Shown here: piece by piece, positions 52,347-61,935 of the stretch | How positions within the stretch are numbered: the stretch's first letter is position 1 | Layout of the letters: each line of letters opens with the position of its first letter | Assembly (NCBI RefSeq): GCF_012972705.2 | Contig: NZ_JABCSC020000005.1 | Location: 1 to 64,000, forward strand | Origin: Uliginosibacterium aquaticum | GTDB taxonomy: Bacteria > Pseudomonadota > Gammaproteobacteria > Burkholderiales > Rhodocyclaceae | Direction of reading: 5' to 3' | Length of the DNA: 64,000 nt | Position numbers and translations under genes: made by a program | The notes under the pieces: generated by a model | Told to the model about the DNA's origin: nothing | Database searches by the model: none | The model's input: the letters and a program-made list of their open reading frames with translations, nothing else

Positions 52347-54929
52347 TCAGTTTGGCTTGTGAAAACGGATGCCGTCATTGCCGTCATCCACGACCACTGT
52401 ATCCTTTGCGCCAAATCGCCCTTCGAGGATCTCTTTGGCCAGCGGATTCTCAATGTGCTCCTGGATCGCGCGCTTGAGCGGGCGGGCACCAAAAACAGGA
52501 TCGAAGCCAGCCTTGGCGACTTCAGCTAGCGCAGCCTCTGTCACGGTCAAGCCGATTTCCAGCTTGGCCAGACGTTTCTTGAGATTTTCCAGCTGGATGC
52601 GTGCAATCGACTTGATGTGCGCGTCGCCCAGGGCATGGAACACCACCACCTCGTCGATGCGGTTGATGAACTCGGGGCGGAAGAAGCTCTTCACCTCGCT
52701 CATCACTGCGGCCTTGATCGAGGCGTAAGGCTCGCCGGCCATCTGCTGGATCATCTGGCTGCCCAGATTGGACGTCATCACGATCACGGTGTTCTTGAAG
52801 TCCACGGTGCGACCCTGACCATCAGTCATGCGCCCGTCGTCGAGTACCTGCAGCAGCACGTTGAAGACGTCCGGGTGGGCCTTTTCGACTTCATCGAAGA
52901 GCAGCACGGAGTAGGGCTTGCGGCGCACCTGCTCGGTGAGATAACCGCCTTCCTCGTAACCGACATATCCCGGCGGTGCGCCGATCAGGCGGGCGACTGA
53001 ATGCTTCTCCATGAACTCGCTCATGTCGATGCGGATCAGGTGTTCCTCGGAGTCAAACAGGAAGCCGGCCAGTGTCTTGCACAGTTCAGTCTTGCCCACG
53101 CCAGTCGGGCCGAGGAAGAGGAAGGAGCCGTAGGGCCGGCCTTCTTCAGACAACCCCGCGCGCGAGCGGCGGATCGCGTCGCTCACGAGGCGCACGGCTT
53201 CATCCTGCCCAATCACGCGTTCGTGCAGCTTCTCTTCCATCTTCAAGAGTTTTTCGCGCTCGCCTTGCATCATTTTGCTGACCGGGATGCCGGTAGCACG
53301 TGACACGACTTCGGCGATTTCCTCGGCGCCGACCTGGGTGCGCAATAGCTTGTTGGCGGGGCGACTGGTTTCTGCGCCTTCCGCTGCGTGCAACTGGGCT
53401 TCCAGCTTCGGCAATTCGCCATACTGAAGTTCGCTCATCTTCTGCCAGTCACCCGCGCGACGGGCTTCCTCCATCTTCTGACGCAGCGCTTCAATCGCTT
53501 CCTTGATGTGTTGTGAGCCCACCACCACGGCTTTCTCGGCCTTCCAGACCTCTTCCAGATCGGTGTATTCGCGCTCCAGCTTGCTGATCTCGTCTTCGAT
53601 CAGCCCCATGCGTTTCTGCGAGGCTTCGTCCTTCTCGCGGCGCACGGCTTCGCGCTCGATCTTGAGTTGGATGATGCGGCGCTCCAGCTTGTCCATCACC
53701 TCGGGCTTGGAGTCGATTTCCATGCGGATCCGCGCGGCGGCCTCGTCGATCAGGTCGATGGCCTTGTCCGGCAGGAAACGGTCGGTGATGTAGCGGTGGC
53801 TCAGCTCGGCGGCAGCGACGATGGCCGGGTCGGTGATATCCACGCCGTGGTGCAGCTCGTACTTCTCCTGCAGGCCACGCAGGATCGCGATGGTGGACTC
53901 GACGGAGGGTTCGTCGACCAGCACCTTCTGGAAGCGGCGCTCCAGCGCGGCATCCTTCTCGATGTATTTGCGGTACTCGTCCAGCGTGGTCGCTCCGATG
54001 CAGTGCAGCTCGCCGCGCGCCAGAGCAGGCTTGAGCATGTTGCCGGCGTCCATCGCGCCTTCGGCCTTGCCTGCGCCGACCATGGTGTGCAGTTCGTCGA
54101 TGAAGATGATGAGCTGGCCTTCTTCCTTGGCGATGTCGTTGAGCACCGCCTTCAGACGTTCTTCGAATTCGCCGCGATACTTGGCGCCGGCCAGGAGCGC
54201 CGCCATGTCCAGTGACAGGACGCGCTTGCCCTTGAGGGTTTCCGGTACTTCGCCATTGATGATGCGCTGGGCGAGACCTTCAACGATGGCCGTCTTGCCC
54301 ACGCCCGGCTCGCCGATCAGCACCGGGTTGTTCTTGGTGCGGCGCTGCAGGATCTGGATCGCGCGGCGGATTTCATCGTCGCGCCCGATCACTGGGTCGA
54401 GCTTGCCCTGACGGGCACGATCGGTGAGGTCCAGACAATATTTCTTCAATGCTTCACGTTGAGATTCGGCTTCGGCGTCCGTCACGCTGGCGCCGCCGCG
54501 CACGGCCTCAATCGCGGCTTCCAGCGCTTTCTGGCTGGCTCCGTGTTCCTTGAAGAGGCGCCCGGTGTCGCCCTTGTCCTTGCATAACGCGAGTAGAAAC
54601 ATCTCGCTGGCAATGAACTGGTCGCCGCGTTGTTGGGCTTCACGGTCGGTCACGTTGAGCAGGTTGGCGAGATCGCGGCCAACCTGTACTTCCCCGTTGC
54701 CGCCCTGCACCTGTGGCAAGCGGTCGATGGCGCGGTCCAATGCGGTCTTCAGCGCCGGTACATTCATTCCGGCGCGGATCAGCAAGGAGGCGGTGCCGCC
54801 ATCTTCCTGAGCCAGCAGAGCAGCAAGCAGATGTTGTGGTTCGATGTACTGGCCATCGTGACCCACGGCAATGCTCTGAGCATCTGCGAGGGCCTGCTGG
54901 AATTTGGTGGTGAGCTTGTCGAAACGCAT
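52347..54929 (-). CDS. clpB: ClpB disaggregase chaperone
   Basis: This 860-residue AAA+ protein dissolves heat-damaged aggregates with DnaK. ATG 54929 ([14 protein letters not shown]) is preceded by AGGAG at 8 bp. An N-domain, two AAA+ modules (Walker [16 protein letters not shown] and [16 protein letters not shown]), and the coiled-coil middle domain ([17 protein letters not shown]) are all present. It is a single-gene unit controlled by a sigma-32 type promoter. Confidence 0.98.
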   Translation of the reverse strand: MRFDKLTTKFQQALADAQSIAVGHDGQYIEPQHLLAALLAQEDGGTASLLIRAGMNVPALKTALDRAIDRLPQVQGGNGEVQVGRDLANLLNVTDREAQQRGDQFIASEMFLLALCKDKGDTGRLFKEHGASQKALEAAIEAVRGGASVTDAEAESQREALKKYCLDLTDRARQGKLDPVIGRDDEIRRAIQILQRRTKNNPVLIGEPGVGKTAIVEGLAQRIINGEVPETLKGKRVLSLDMAALLAGAKYRGEFEERLKAVLNDIAKEEGQLIIFIDELHTMVGAGKAEGAMDAGNMLKPALARGELHCIGATTLDEYRKYIEKDAALERRFQKVLVDEPSVESTIAILRGLQEKYELHHGVDITDPAIVAAAELSHRYITDRFLPDKAIDLIDEAAARIRMEIDSKPEVMDKLERRIIQLKIEREAVRREKDEASQKRMGLIEDEISKLEREYTDLEEVWKAEKAVVVGSQHIKEAIEALRQKMEEARRAGDWQKMSELQYGELPKLEAQLHAAEGAETSRPANKLLRTQVGAEEIAEVVSRATGIPVSKMMQGEREKLLKMEEKLHERVIGQDEAVRLVSDAIRRSRAGLSEEGRPYGSFLFLGPTGVGKTELCKTLAGFLFDSEEHLIRIDMSEFMEKHSVARLIGAPPGYVGYEEGGYLTEQVRRKPYSVLLFDEVEKAHPDVFNVLLQVLDDGRMTDGQGRTVDFKNTVIVMTSNLGSQMIQQMAGEPYASIKAAVMSEVKSFFRPEFINRIDEVVVFHALGDAHIKSIARIQLENLKKRLAKLEIGLTVTEAALAEVAKAGFDPVFGARPLKRAIQEHIENPLAKEILEGRFGAKDTVVVDDGNDGIRFHKPN

Positions 54930-54959
54930 GGTTGGGGCTCCTGTATCTGTCTGATGGAA

Positions 54960-54988
54960 ACATGGGGCCCCCATGAGGGGCTTTCAAG
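54960..54988 (-). promoter_or_regulatory. Sigma-32 (RpoH) heat-shock promoter of clpB
   Basis: Minus-strand CTTGAAA (54982-54988), a 14-bp spacer and CCCCATGT (54960-54967) match the RpoH consensus CTTGAAA/CCCCATNT. The predicted transcription start is about 25 bp before the clpB ATG. An inverted repeat, CATGGGG/CCCCATG-like, overlaps the -10. Confidence 0.88.
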
Positions 54989-55094
54989 TCCGGCCGCCTG
55001 CGGCCGTAAAGCAGGAGAGGGTCTTTGCTGGGGCAATCCCTGTTGCAGCAAGGCCAGAACTTTGTGAGTGTTTTCCTGAAAAGAGGAGTTTTGT

Positions 55095-55601
55095 ATGCCA
55101 ACGAAACCGGAAGACGCAGTGGCCCAGATGCAGAAAAAGAACCTTGAATCTGCCATGCGCCTCGCACAGCTTTCCATTGAGAACTCCCAGCGCATCCTGC
55201 AATTGCAGGTGGATGTGGCCCGCGAGATCTTTGATGACGGCGTGAACAGCGCCAAGGCACTGGCTCAGGCCAAATCACCGCAGGACGCAATGGAGTTGCG
55301 GGCTCGCTATGCGCAGCATGCGGCGGACAAGATGTTCTCCTGTAGCCGCAGCATTGCCGAAATCACCTCCGATATGCAGGCCGAACTGGGACATCTGGTG
55401 AGTGATCAGCTCAACAAGGGCGGCCAGGAAATGTTCGATGCCATGCAGCAGATGCTCAAGGGCATGCCGCTCAATAGTCACGCTGCTGCTGAAGCCCTGC
55501 AGCATACTTTTGATACCGCCCGCAAGACGCTGGAGCAGGTGGCCAAGGCCTCCAGCGATGCGTTCTCCTCCTTTGCCCAGATGCCAGGCGGAAAGAAGTA
55601 G
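55095..55601 (+). CDS. Phasin-family protein
   Basis: This 168-residue, almost entirely helical protein fits the phasin family, which coats polyhydroxyalkanoate granules. Typical phrases are LESAMRLAQLSIENSQRILQLQ, YAQHAADKMFSCSRSIAEI and LEQVAKASSDAFSSFAQM. GAGGAG lies 6-11 bp before the ATG. It indicates storage polymer metabolism, but no synthase gene is in the window. Confidence 0.9.
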   Translation: MPTKPEDAVAQMQKKNLESAMRLAQLSIENSQRILQLQVDVAREIFDDGVNSAKALAQAKSPQDAMELRARYAQHAADKMFSCSRSIAEITSDMQAELGHLVSDQLNKGGQEMFDAMQQMLKGMPLNSHAAAEALQHTFDTARKTLEQVAKASSDAFSSFAQMPGGKK

Positions 55602-55677
55602 CCTGCGCAAAACAGAAGGTAGAAGGCCATCACTGCGCGCGTAGCGATGGCCCTTGCTGTTGAACAGACTCTTGCTT

Positions 55678-56979
55678 TCAGGCTGGGTTGCGCAGTATCT
55701 GGCGAGCCGCGTTGAGGCCGGAGCGCACCGCGGCTTCGATGGTGGCGGGGTAGGGGGAATTGACGTAGTCGCCCGCGAGCAGGAGGTTCTTTACCGGCGT
55801 GATGGTGAGTGGGCGTACAACGCCCGGGCGGCAGGCAAAGGTGGCGCGTTTTTCGGTGATGACCTGGCTCCAGCGAGGTGCTGGCAGCTTGCGCAGGGGG
55901 AACAGGGCTTCCACTGCTTGATGTGCCTGCAGTGCGAGCTCTTCGCGTGGGAGTGCCGTGTGCGGCCCGCTGGCCGAGATCACGCCGGCCAGCAGCCCCT
56001 TCTCGCCGGTGCTGCGCTGCTTGTCAAAGAGCCACTGCACGACTGAACCGGAAAGCTGGATCATCGCCTCGGGCAGACTGACGTCCTCATCGTAGGCCAG
56101 ATATACGGTGGTGATCGGTTCATGTGGCAGGGCATCGATCTGACCACGCAGGTAAGTCAGCTCGGCAAAATTACCGAGCAGACTGCTGGCGTGATAGGGC
56201 GCGGTGGCGACGATGACATGACTGTAGTGCGAGCTTTCCCCCGGATCACCCTCCAGGAAGAAGCGCCCATCAATCAGACTGACCTGTTTGATCGGGCTCG
56301 CGGTGTGGATCGCAGTGCCGTTCGTGCCCAAGTACACTCCGGCCTGCACCGGCAGTAGTTCCGAGAGGTCGACCCGCGGGATCAGCATTTCGGAGGCTGA
56401 GGCAGAGGCGCCGACTGAGTCGCGCAGCACATTCGCGAATACCTGCGCGGAAGCCTGTTCGGGCGGCGTGTTGAGTGCCGCCACACACAGCTGGTTCCAC
56501 ATCAGCTCGCACAGCAGGGGCGTTTGCCGGGTGCGCTTGAGCAATGTGCTGACCGGGTAGTCCTCACCAAGCTTCCAGTCGCATTTTTTCAGGAAGCGGA
56601 TCAGGCGCAGGGCTGCAAAACGGTCTGTCCAGGAGAGCTCGCGGCTGCGCAGCAGGCCAACAGCCAGATGTAGCGGTGCGGGCAGTGCGGCCGCACGCAG
56701 GTTGAGGCGCCCCGGCACATGCAGCACGAAAGGCAGGCTCAGCAGGCGCTTGGGATTCACTCTCAGAAAGCGCAAGAGGCGCAGGGTTTCGGTATAGGCG
56801 CCGAGCAGAATGTGCTGACCGTTGTCCAGACGGTAGCCATCCTTCTCCACTACGCGGGCGCGGCCACCCATCACGCGCGACGCTTCGAAGACGGTCACGT
56901 CTACGCCAGCCCGGGTCAGTTCGACGGCGGCGGCCAGGCCGGCATAGCCGGCACCGATGATGGCGACGCGGGTGCTCAT
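55678..56979 (-). CDS. hpnE: Hydroxysqualene dehydroxylase
   Basis: This 433-residue FAD enzyme reduces hydroxysqualene to squalene, last step of the HpnCDE route. The N-terminal dinucleotide fold VAIIGAGYAGLAAAVELTRAG and the amine-oxidase/desaturase ending (LLLAGDYVNSPYPATIEAAVRSGLNAA) are intact. It starts 1 bp after hpnD. No squalene-hopene cyclase is in the window. Confidence 0.93.
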   Translation of the reverse strand: MSTRVAIIGAGYAGLAAAVELTRAGVDVTVFEASRVMGGRARVVEKDGYRLDNGQHILLGAYTETLRLLRFLRVNPKRLLSLPFVLHVPGRLNLRAAALPAPLHLAVGLLRSRELSWTDRFAALRLIRFLKKCDWKLGEDYPVSTLLKRTRQTPLLCELMWNQLCVAALNTPPEQASAQVFANVLRDSVGASASASEMLIPRVDLSELLPVQAGVYLGTNGTAIHTASPIKQVSLIDGRFFLEGDPGESSHYSHVIVATAPYHASSLLGNFAELTYLRGQIDALPHEPITTVYLAYDEDVSLPEAMIQLSGSVVQWLFDKQRSTGEKGLLAGVISASGPHTALPREELALQAHQAVEALFPLRKLPAPRWSQVITEKRATFACRPGVVRPLTITPVKNLLLAGDYVNSPYPATIEAAVRSGLNAARQILRNPA

Positions 56980-56980
56980 T

Positions 56981-57814
56981 TCAGCTCTTGATCCAGGCTT
57001 TCACTGCTAGCCATAGTTTACGCAGCGGGGTCAGCGAGACGCGGTGGGTCAGCACGCGGCAGCCGTCAGCCTCCACTTCGCGCAGGGTCTCGCGATAGAT
57101 TGCCGCCATGATCAGGCCGGCGCGCTGGCTCTTGCGATCTTCAGCGGGAAGCTGGGTGAGCGCCTGATCATAGTATTTCTGTGCGCGCTCGATCTGGAAG
57201 CTCATCAGGCGCTGGAAGTTTTCGCTGTTGCGCGCATCGAGAATGTCTTTCGCTGGGACATTGAATTGCTCCAGCTCGGATACCGGCAGGTAAATGCGTC
57301 CGCGGCGGGCATCTTCGCCCACATCGCGGATGATATTGGTGAGCTGGAAGGCAATGCCCAGGTCGTGGGCGTATTTGAGCGTCTGGCGATTCGTGTAGCC
57401 GAAGATCTCGGCCGCAAGCAGGCCTACCACGCTGGCTACCCGATAGCAGTAGAGCTGCAAGTCCTTGAAGTCAGCGTAGCGCGCCTGCTCCAGATCCATT
57501 TGCATGCCGTCGATGATTTCGAGCAGTTGCTCCTGCGGCAGGCGGAACTGCTGTACCACGTCCTTCAATGCCTGGCCGACCGGATGCTCCGGCGTACCGG
57601 CGTAGATCTTCGTGACCTCGCTGCGCCACCAGTCAAGCTGGCGGGCTGCCACATCCGGATCGTGGGTCTCGTCGACCACATCGTCCACCTCACGGCAAAA
57701 GGCATACAGCGCGGTGATTGCACGGCGCCGATCCGGGGTGAGGAAACGGAAGCTGTAGTAGAAGGAGGAGCCGCTGGCGGCAGCTTTCTGTTCGCAATAT
57801 TCGTCGGGAGTCAT
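56981..57814 (-). CDS. hpnD: Presqualene diphosphate synthase
   Basis: This 277-residue squalene/phytoene synthase-family enzyme condenses two farnesyl diphosphates. It has the aspartate-rich motifs AFCREVDDVVDE and RDVGEDARRGRIYLP, with MTPDEYCEQKAAASGSSFYYSF as the usual opening. It is the middle gene of hpnC-hpnD-hpnE with 1-bp gaps. Confidence 0.94.
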   Translation of the reverse strand: MTPDEYCEQKAAASGSSFYYSFRFLTPDRRRAITALYAFCREVDDVVDETHDPDVAARQLDWWRSEVTKIYAGTPEHPVGQALKDVVQQFRLPQEQLLEIIDGMQMDLEQARYADFKDLQLYCYRVASVVGLLAAEIFGYTNRQTLKYAHDLGIAFQLTNIIRDVGEDARRGRIYLPVSELEQFNVPAKDILDARNSENFQRLMSFQIERAQKYYDQALTQLPAEDRKSQRAGLIMAAIYRETLREVEADGCRVLTHRVSLTPLRKLWLAVKAWIKS

Positions 57815-57815
57815 G

Positions 57816-58628
57816 TCATTTCATCCAAAGAGCCCGCCAGGCGAGCAGCAGCCAGTCCAGCTTGCCCAGCTCCGGGCGCTGGCGGAACACATCGTAATCC
57901 ACGGCTTCGATCTGCTCGAGGATGCGCAGTCCGCCTTGAACCACCAGTCGCAATTCCCAGCCGACGCGGCCTGGTAGTGCTGCTGTGAGCGGAGCGCCCT
58001 CGAGCATCATGGCACGGGCATGCTTCACTTCATGTTGCATCAGCGCCCGAAAGGCCGCATCGCAATCTGCGGCAGCAATTTGCGTTTCGCTTACCGCAAA
58101 CTGCACAAGACTTGTTTGTGGCAGATAGACGCGCTCCTTGCGCCAATCGATACCGACGTCCTGCCAGAAGTTGATCAGTTGCAACGCGGAGCAGATGAGG
58201 TCGGAACGGCGCAGATTTTCATCTGTAGCTTTCGCGTAGAGATGCAACAGGAGCCGCCCGACCGGGTTGGCAGAGCGGCGGCAATAGTCGAGCAAATCCG
58301 GAAAGTCGGCATAGCGCTTCTTGACCACATCCTGCGCAAAGGCATCGAGCAGATCGCGCAGAAGCTGGACCGGCAGGGCCCATTGGCGCACATTCAGCGC
58401 CAGACGGGCAAACAGCGGCTCGTCCGGTGTGCTGCCGGCTTCTATCTGATCAAGCTGTTGCTGGTATCTGGCGAGGCTGGCCAGACGCTCTGCAGGTGAG
58501 GCATCGCCTTCGTCAGCAATATCGTCCGCTGTGCGGGCGAAGGCATAAATGGCCTCCACCGGCTCACGCAGATGGCGTGGCAGGAGGATGGAGGCAACCG
58601 GGAAGTTCTCGTAATGATCAACACTCAT
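57816..58628 (-). CDS. hpnC: Hydroxysqualene synthase
   Basis: This 270-residue member of the same fold converts presqualene diphosphate to hydroxysqualene. It has AFARTADDIADEGD (first aspartate motif) and NFWQDVGIDWRKERVYLP (second). VDHYENFPVASILLPRHLREPVEAIYAFART is the family opening. It is first of the hpn unit and ends 91 bp from the tRNA on the other strand. Confidence 0.94.
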   Translation of the reverse strand: MSVDHYENFPVASILLPRHLREPVEAIYAFARTADDIADEGDASPAERLASLARYQQQLDQIEAGSTPDEPLFARLALNVRQWALPVQLLRDLLDAFAQDVVKKRYADFPDLLDYCRRSANPVGRLLLHLYAKATDENLRRSDLICSALQLINFWQDVGIDWRKERVYLPQTSLVQFAVSETQIAAADCDAAFRALMQHEVKHARAMMLEGAPLTAALPGRVGWELRLVVQGGLRILEQIEAVDYDVFRQRPELGKLDWLLLAWRALWMK

Positions 58629-58719
58629 GAGGGCTGCGAGTATAGCTGCCCTCAGCAGGCTTCGGCCGGGCTATAATCCGCCCCTCCTTTCGGTGCGCTG
58701 CGCTCGCAGCGCCCTCAAG

Positions 58720-58804
58720 GCCCAGGTGGCGAAATTGGTAGACGCACCAGATTTAGGTTCTGGCGTAGCAATACGTGGGGGTTCGAGTCCCTTCCTGGGC
58801 ACCA
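58720..58804 (+). tRNA. tRNA-Leu (UAG anticodon)
   Basis: This 85-nt tRNA encodes its CCA end. The acceptor is GCCCAGG/CCTGGGC. The D arm TGGCGAAATTGGTAGACGC is leucine-type. The anticodon loop TTTAGGT gives UAG at 58754-58756, between stems CCAGA/TCTGG. A long class II variable arm and a T arm (GGTTCGAGTCC) follow. It reads CUN leucine codons. Confidence 0.97.
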
Positions 58805-59125
58805 CTAGGTTTTTCACGGCGTGCAGTACTTCACGGCTGATGTTTGTGAGCCGTTCAAGCTTGCCTGCGGGCTGTGTGCTCATTCAAGGCTAAGTGTGCG
58901 CGGCCAGCATCATGAGCGAAGCCCACTTCAGAATTTTGCCAGTCCGCGGCGTGACCCGTGGCGGCGAGCTCTACTGCGACAAGTTCCTGTCCAGGCTGCC
59001 GAGCGGCTTGCCCACGAGCGCGGACGGATCTGTCTCGCCGCGGCTTAGCGCCGGGCTCGGTAGGTCCGCAGCAACATCGGGTGCTTTCAGAAAGCAGCGC
59101 TTTGTCGTTACACTTGGCGCAGCTT
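58805..59125. other. Region between tRNA-Leu and the B12 riboswitch
   Basis: These 321 bases carry no recognised gene. A TACACT hexamer at 59108-59113 with TTTCAG 17 bp upstream (59085-59090) is a possible promoter for the riboswitch transcript. A GTTCAAGC/GCTT-type stretch follows the tRNA. Short frames near 58912 have no family features. Confidence 0.4.
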
Positions 59126-59346
59126 CAGGTTCCTGCTCTGCGTCATGCACGTGCAGGTGAAATGGGAAGCCGGTGCGTGCAGCCTTCGGGTTGCGACAAT
59201 TCCGGCGCTGCCCCCGCAACGGTAAGCGAGTCAAGAATGAACCGGTCAGCACGCTGCTGCTGATCTGGCCACTGTATCCAGTCGGGTATGGGAAGGCGGT
59301 TCATTCCGGTGTGCCTTGGGCCACCACTCGCAAGCCCGGAGACCTG
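59126..59346 (+). ncRNA. Cobalamin (B12) riboswitch
   Basis: All conserved blocks are visible in order. P1 is CAGGT (59126-59130) with ACCTG (59342-59346). The core GTGAAATGGGAAGCCGGTG begins near 59157. CCGGCGCTGCCCCCGCAACGG, the B12-box region, lies about 59202-59221, followed by GTAAGCGAGTC. CAAGCCCGGAGACCTG forms the 3' core. It should repress the downstream cobalt/cobalamin operon when adenosylcobalamin is abundant. A 206-nt leader separates it from the first gene. Confidence 0.95.
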
Positions 59347-59552
59347 CCTGATGCATTGACGCAGGCCGTTGCGGTGGGCGATGGGGTGCATGTCATGAGG
59401 GGCCTCATTGCGTCCCTGTCTGTGCCCGTCCGGTGTACTTCAGCGCGGGCCGCAGCTCATGATGTACATCCCTTCTTTCTCTCCTGGCCGTTCCGGCCCG
59501 CGTCGTTTCATCCACTACGCAGCGCCCGGTGGGGGCGCAAAGGAGAGTCGTA

Positions 59553-60218
59553 ATGCATATCGAACCGGGCCAGTTGGCCGCTTCCACAATTCTCGGTGCC
59601 AATGTCGTCGCCAGCGCGCTACTGGTCAGCCAGTTGCCGGGCCTGCTGCGGCGTCCGGCGCTGTGGCTGCGCACTCTGCTGGCGGCAGGCTTTTTCTCGC
59701 TGTTCATGCAGATGTATCACCTGCCGGTGGGGCCGTCTGAACTGCATTTTGTTGGCGCCATGCCGATCTACCTGTTGTTCGGTTTCCTGCCAACGCTGTT
59801 CGGCTTCGCCTTGGGGCTGCTAGCGCAGGGGCTGATTTTCGAACCGCAGGATCTGCTGCATCTGGGCGTTAATGCGCTCTCGCTGATGCTGCCGCTGCTG
59901 GCAGTGCACTTCAGCATTGGCCGCCGCCTGACTGAGGCAGCCCGTAATGGCGAGATCGCGTCCCTGCTCAAGCTGGATGGTTTCTATTACTCAGGCATCA
60001 CCTTGATGGTGGGTTTCTGGCTCAGCCAGGGACTGGTGGTGACGCCACTCGTGGAGTGGGCTCACTTCGCTGCGAGCTATGTGACGCTGGTGCTCTTGGA
60101 GCCGGTGTTTACCTGGGGCATTGTCAGCCTCCTGTCGCGAGGTGTCGGGCAGGCTGCCGCGCCGGCCTGGGCGCGTCTGTGCCTGGATGAGAAGCTGGTT
60201 CAGCGCAGCGCGGCCTGA
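59553..60218 (+). CDS. CbiM-like cobalt/ECF transporter membrane protein
   Basis: This 221-residue protein starts MHIEPGQLAAS, the metal-binding N-terminus seen in CbiM-type (MHIxxG) proteins, at ATG 59553 after AAAGGAG. About six hydrophobic segments follow (for example AMPIYLLFGFLPTLFGFALGLLAQGLIF). It probably brings in cobalt. No CbiN, CbiQ or CbiO gene is next to it, so it may work alone or with distant partners. It is the first gene behind the riboswitch. Confidence 0.82.
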   Translation: MHIEPGQLAASTILGANVVASALLVSQLPGLLRRPALWLRTLLAAGFFSLFMQMYHLPVGPSELHFVGAMPIYLLFGFLPTLFGFALGLLAQGLIFEPQDLLHLGVNALSLMLPLLAVHFSIGRRLTEAARNGEIASLLKLDGFYYSGITLMVGFWLSQGLVVTPLVEWAHFAASYVTLVLLEPVFTWGIVSLLSRGVGQAAAPAWARLCLDEKLVQRSAA

Positions 60219-60220
60219 CG

Positions 60221-61030
60221 ATGTCAGTTGTCGCAAAGATGCCTGCCGGCCAGCCCGGCACGGTCTGGTTTGTTGGTGCCGGCCCGGGCGATCCTGAGCT
60301 CATCACCGTCAAGGGCCGTAGCCTGATCGAAGTGGCCGGCGCGATCTTGTTCGCCGGCTCGCTGGTCAGCGAGGCCGCTACGCGCTGGGCGCCGCCCGCG
60401 TGTGTGATCACCGACAGCAAGGACATGACGCTGGAGCAGATGTCCGAATGGCTCGTAGAACAGAGCTCACGCCATGCTGTGGTCGTGCGCTTGCAGACGG
60501 GAGACCCGGCGCTCTACGGCACGCTGATCGAGATGGTGCGGCCGTTGGATGCGCTGGGCATTCCGGTGGGCGTGGTGCCCGGAGTTTCGTCGGCAATGGC
60601 CTCGGCGGCGGCGGCGGTGGAAAGCTTCACGCTGCCGGAGATCACCCAGACGACCATTTTCACGCGTATCGAAGGGCGCACACCGATGCCTCCCGGTGAG
60701 GACCTCGCCGCGCTGGCGGCGCATCGCTGCACGCTGTGCATCTTCCTGTCCATCACCCTGATGCACAAGCTCGAAGCGGGCTTGCGCGCAGCGGGCTGGG
60801 CGGAGGATGCACCGATTCTCGTCGTGCACAAGGCGAGCTGGCCGGGTGAGGAAATCATCCTGCGCGGCACGCTCGCCACCATCAAACAACAGTGTCGTGA
60901 AGCCCGCATCGTGAGCCAGGCCATGGTGATCGCAAGCCCCACCCTGGGCGCACGCGAATGGCCCGAACTCGCACGCTCCAAACTTTACGACCCGCGCTTC
61001 ACCCATCGATTCAGAAAGGCCAGCGCATGA
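60221..61030 (+). CDS. cobM: Precorrin-4 / cobalt-precorrin-4 C11-methyltransferase
   Basis: This 269-residue SAM-dependent methylase has the class III methyltransferase fold: GTVWFVGAGPGDPELITVKGRSLIE, LQTGDPALYGTLIEMV, and VVPGVSSAMASAAAAVESF. It methylates C11 of the corrin precursor (CobM/CbiF). It begins 2 bp after the transporter and overlaps cbiX by 4 bp. Confidence 0.95.
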   Translation: MSVVAKMPAGQPGTVWFVGAGPGDPELITVKGRSLIEVAGAILFAGSLVSEAATRWAPPACVITDSKDMTLEQMSEWLVEQSSRHAVVVRLQTGDPALYGTLIEMVRPLDALGIPVGVVPGVSSAMASAAAAVESFTLPEITQTTIFTRIEGRTPMPPGEDLAALAAHRCTLCIFLSITLMHKLEAGLRAAGWAEDAPILVVHKASWPGEEIILRGTLATIKQQCREARIVSQAMVIASPTLGAREWPELARSKLYDPRFTHRFRKASA

Positions 61031-61935
61031 ATACCACGACTATCCTCCTCGTCGGCCACGGCTCGCGCGAGGAATCCGGCAACGCCGAAATCCGCGATTT
61101 TGTTACCCAGTGGCGCAGCCGCCAGCCGGCATGGCGGATCGAGGTCTGCTTCATCGAGTTTGCTCCGCCATCGCTGCATGATGGCTTGCTCGCGGCGGCA
61201 GCACAGAGCCGGCGCGTCTTCGTGCTGCCGCTGATCCTCAATGCAGCCGGGCATGTGAAGATGGAAATCCCGGAAGCCATCGAGCATGCACGCGAACATT
61301 GCCCGGGGGTCGAGTTCCTGTATGGCCCCCATCTGAGCGCGTGCGATCCGATCCTGGATATCCTCAAGAATCGTCTGCGCGCCGGCATGCAGCAGCTCGA
61401 CGTACCGGACCCGACCACCACCGGCATCATCCTGCTCGGCCGTGGTTCTTCCGATCGCGCCGCCAATGGCGACATGGCCAAGATGGCGCGCTGGTTGCAG
61501 GAGGAGGGCGATCACGAGCTGGTGGATCTGGCTTTCACCGGCATCACCTGGCCCCGCCTGGAGCGGGTGGTGCAGCGCCAGGCCTTGCTGGGCATGACCC
61601 AGATCGTGGTGCTGCCTTACTACCTTTACACTGGCACGCTGATGCAGCGCATCCATCGCCAGGTGGCGCATCTGCGCAGCCAGTATCCGCAGATCCGGTT
61701 TGCCTGTGGCGAGCATTTCGGTTTCGAGCCCGAGATCTTTGCCCTGCTTGAGCAGCGGGTGGAAGATCTCAAGGCGGGGCGCGCCGAGAGCACCTTGCCT
61801 TGCGATGGCTGCAGCTATCGTGAGCTGGCGCATGACATGGGGCATGGCCACTCGCATGAGCATACCCATGCGCCGCAGCCGCTGAGCTTTGTGACCCCCG
61901 GCGCGCAGCCACTGCATGCGGAGCACGCCGGATGA
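61027..61935 (+). CDS. cbiX: Sirohydrochlorin cobaltochelatase, two-domain form with His-rich tail
   Basis: This 302-residue chelatase inserts cobalt into sirohydrochlorin, marking the cobalt-early route. The first half opens with LLVGHGSREESGNAEI and the second with ILLGRGSSDRAANGD, i.e. two CbiX/CbiK-like repeats. FVLPLILNAAGHVKMEIPEAI supplies metal-binding residues. The C-terminus is rich in His (HDMGHGHSHEHTHAP) and could hold or deliver cobalt. ATG 61027 overlaps cobM. Confidence 0.95.
   Translation: MNTTTILLVGHGSREESGNAEIRDFVTQWRSRQPAWRIEVCFIEFAPPSLHDGLLAAAAQSRRVFVLPLILNAAGHVKMEIPEAIEHAREHCPGVEFLYGPHLSACDPILDILKNRLRAGMQQLDVPDPTTTGIILLGRGSSDRAANGDMAKMARWLQEEGDHELVDLAFTGITWPRLERVVQRQALLGMTQIVVLPYYLYTGTLMQRIHRQVAHLRSQYPQIRFACGEHFGFEPEIFALLEQRVEDLKAGRAESTLPCDGCSYRELAHDMGHGHSHEHTHAPQPLSFVTPGAQPLHAEHAG

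Noticed and set aside
58912-59160. Short plus-strand frame MSEAHFRILPVRG before the riboswitch
   Set aside because: It has no family resemblance or clear ribosome site and runs into the B12 aptamer, so it is probably untranslated leader or spacer.
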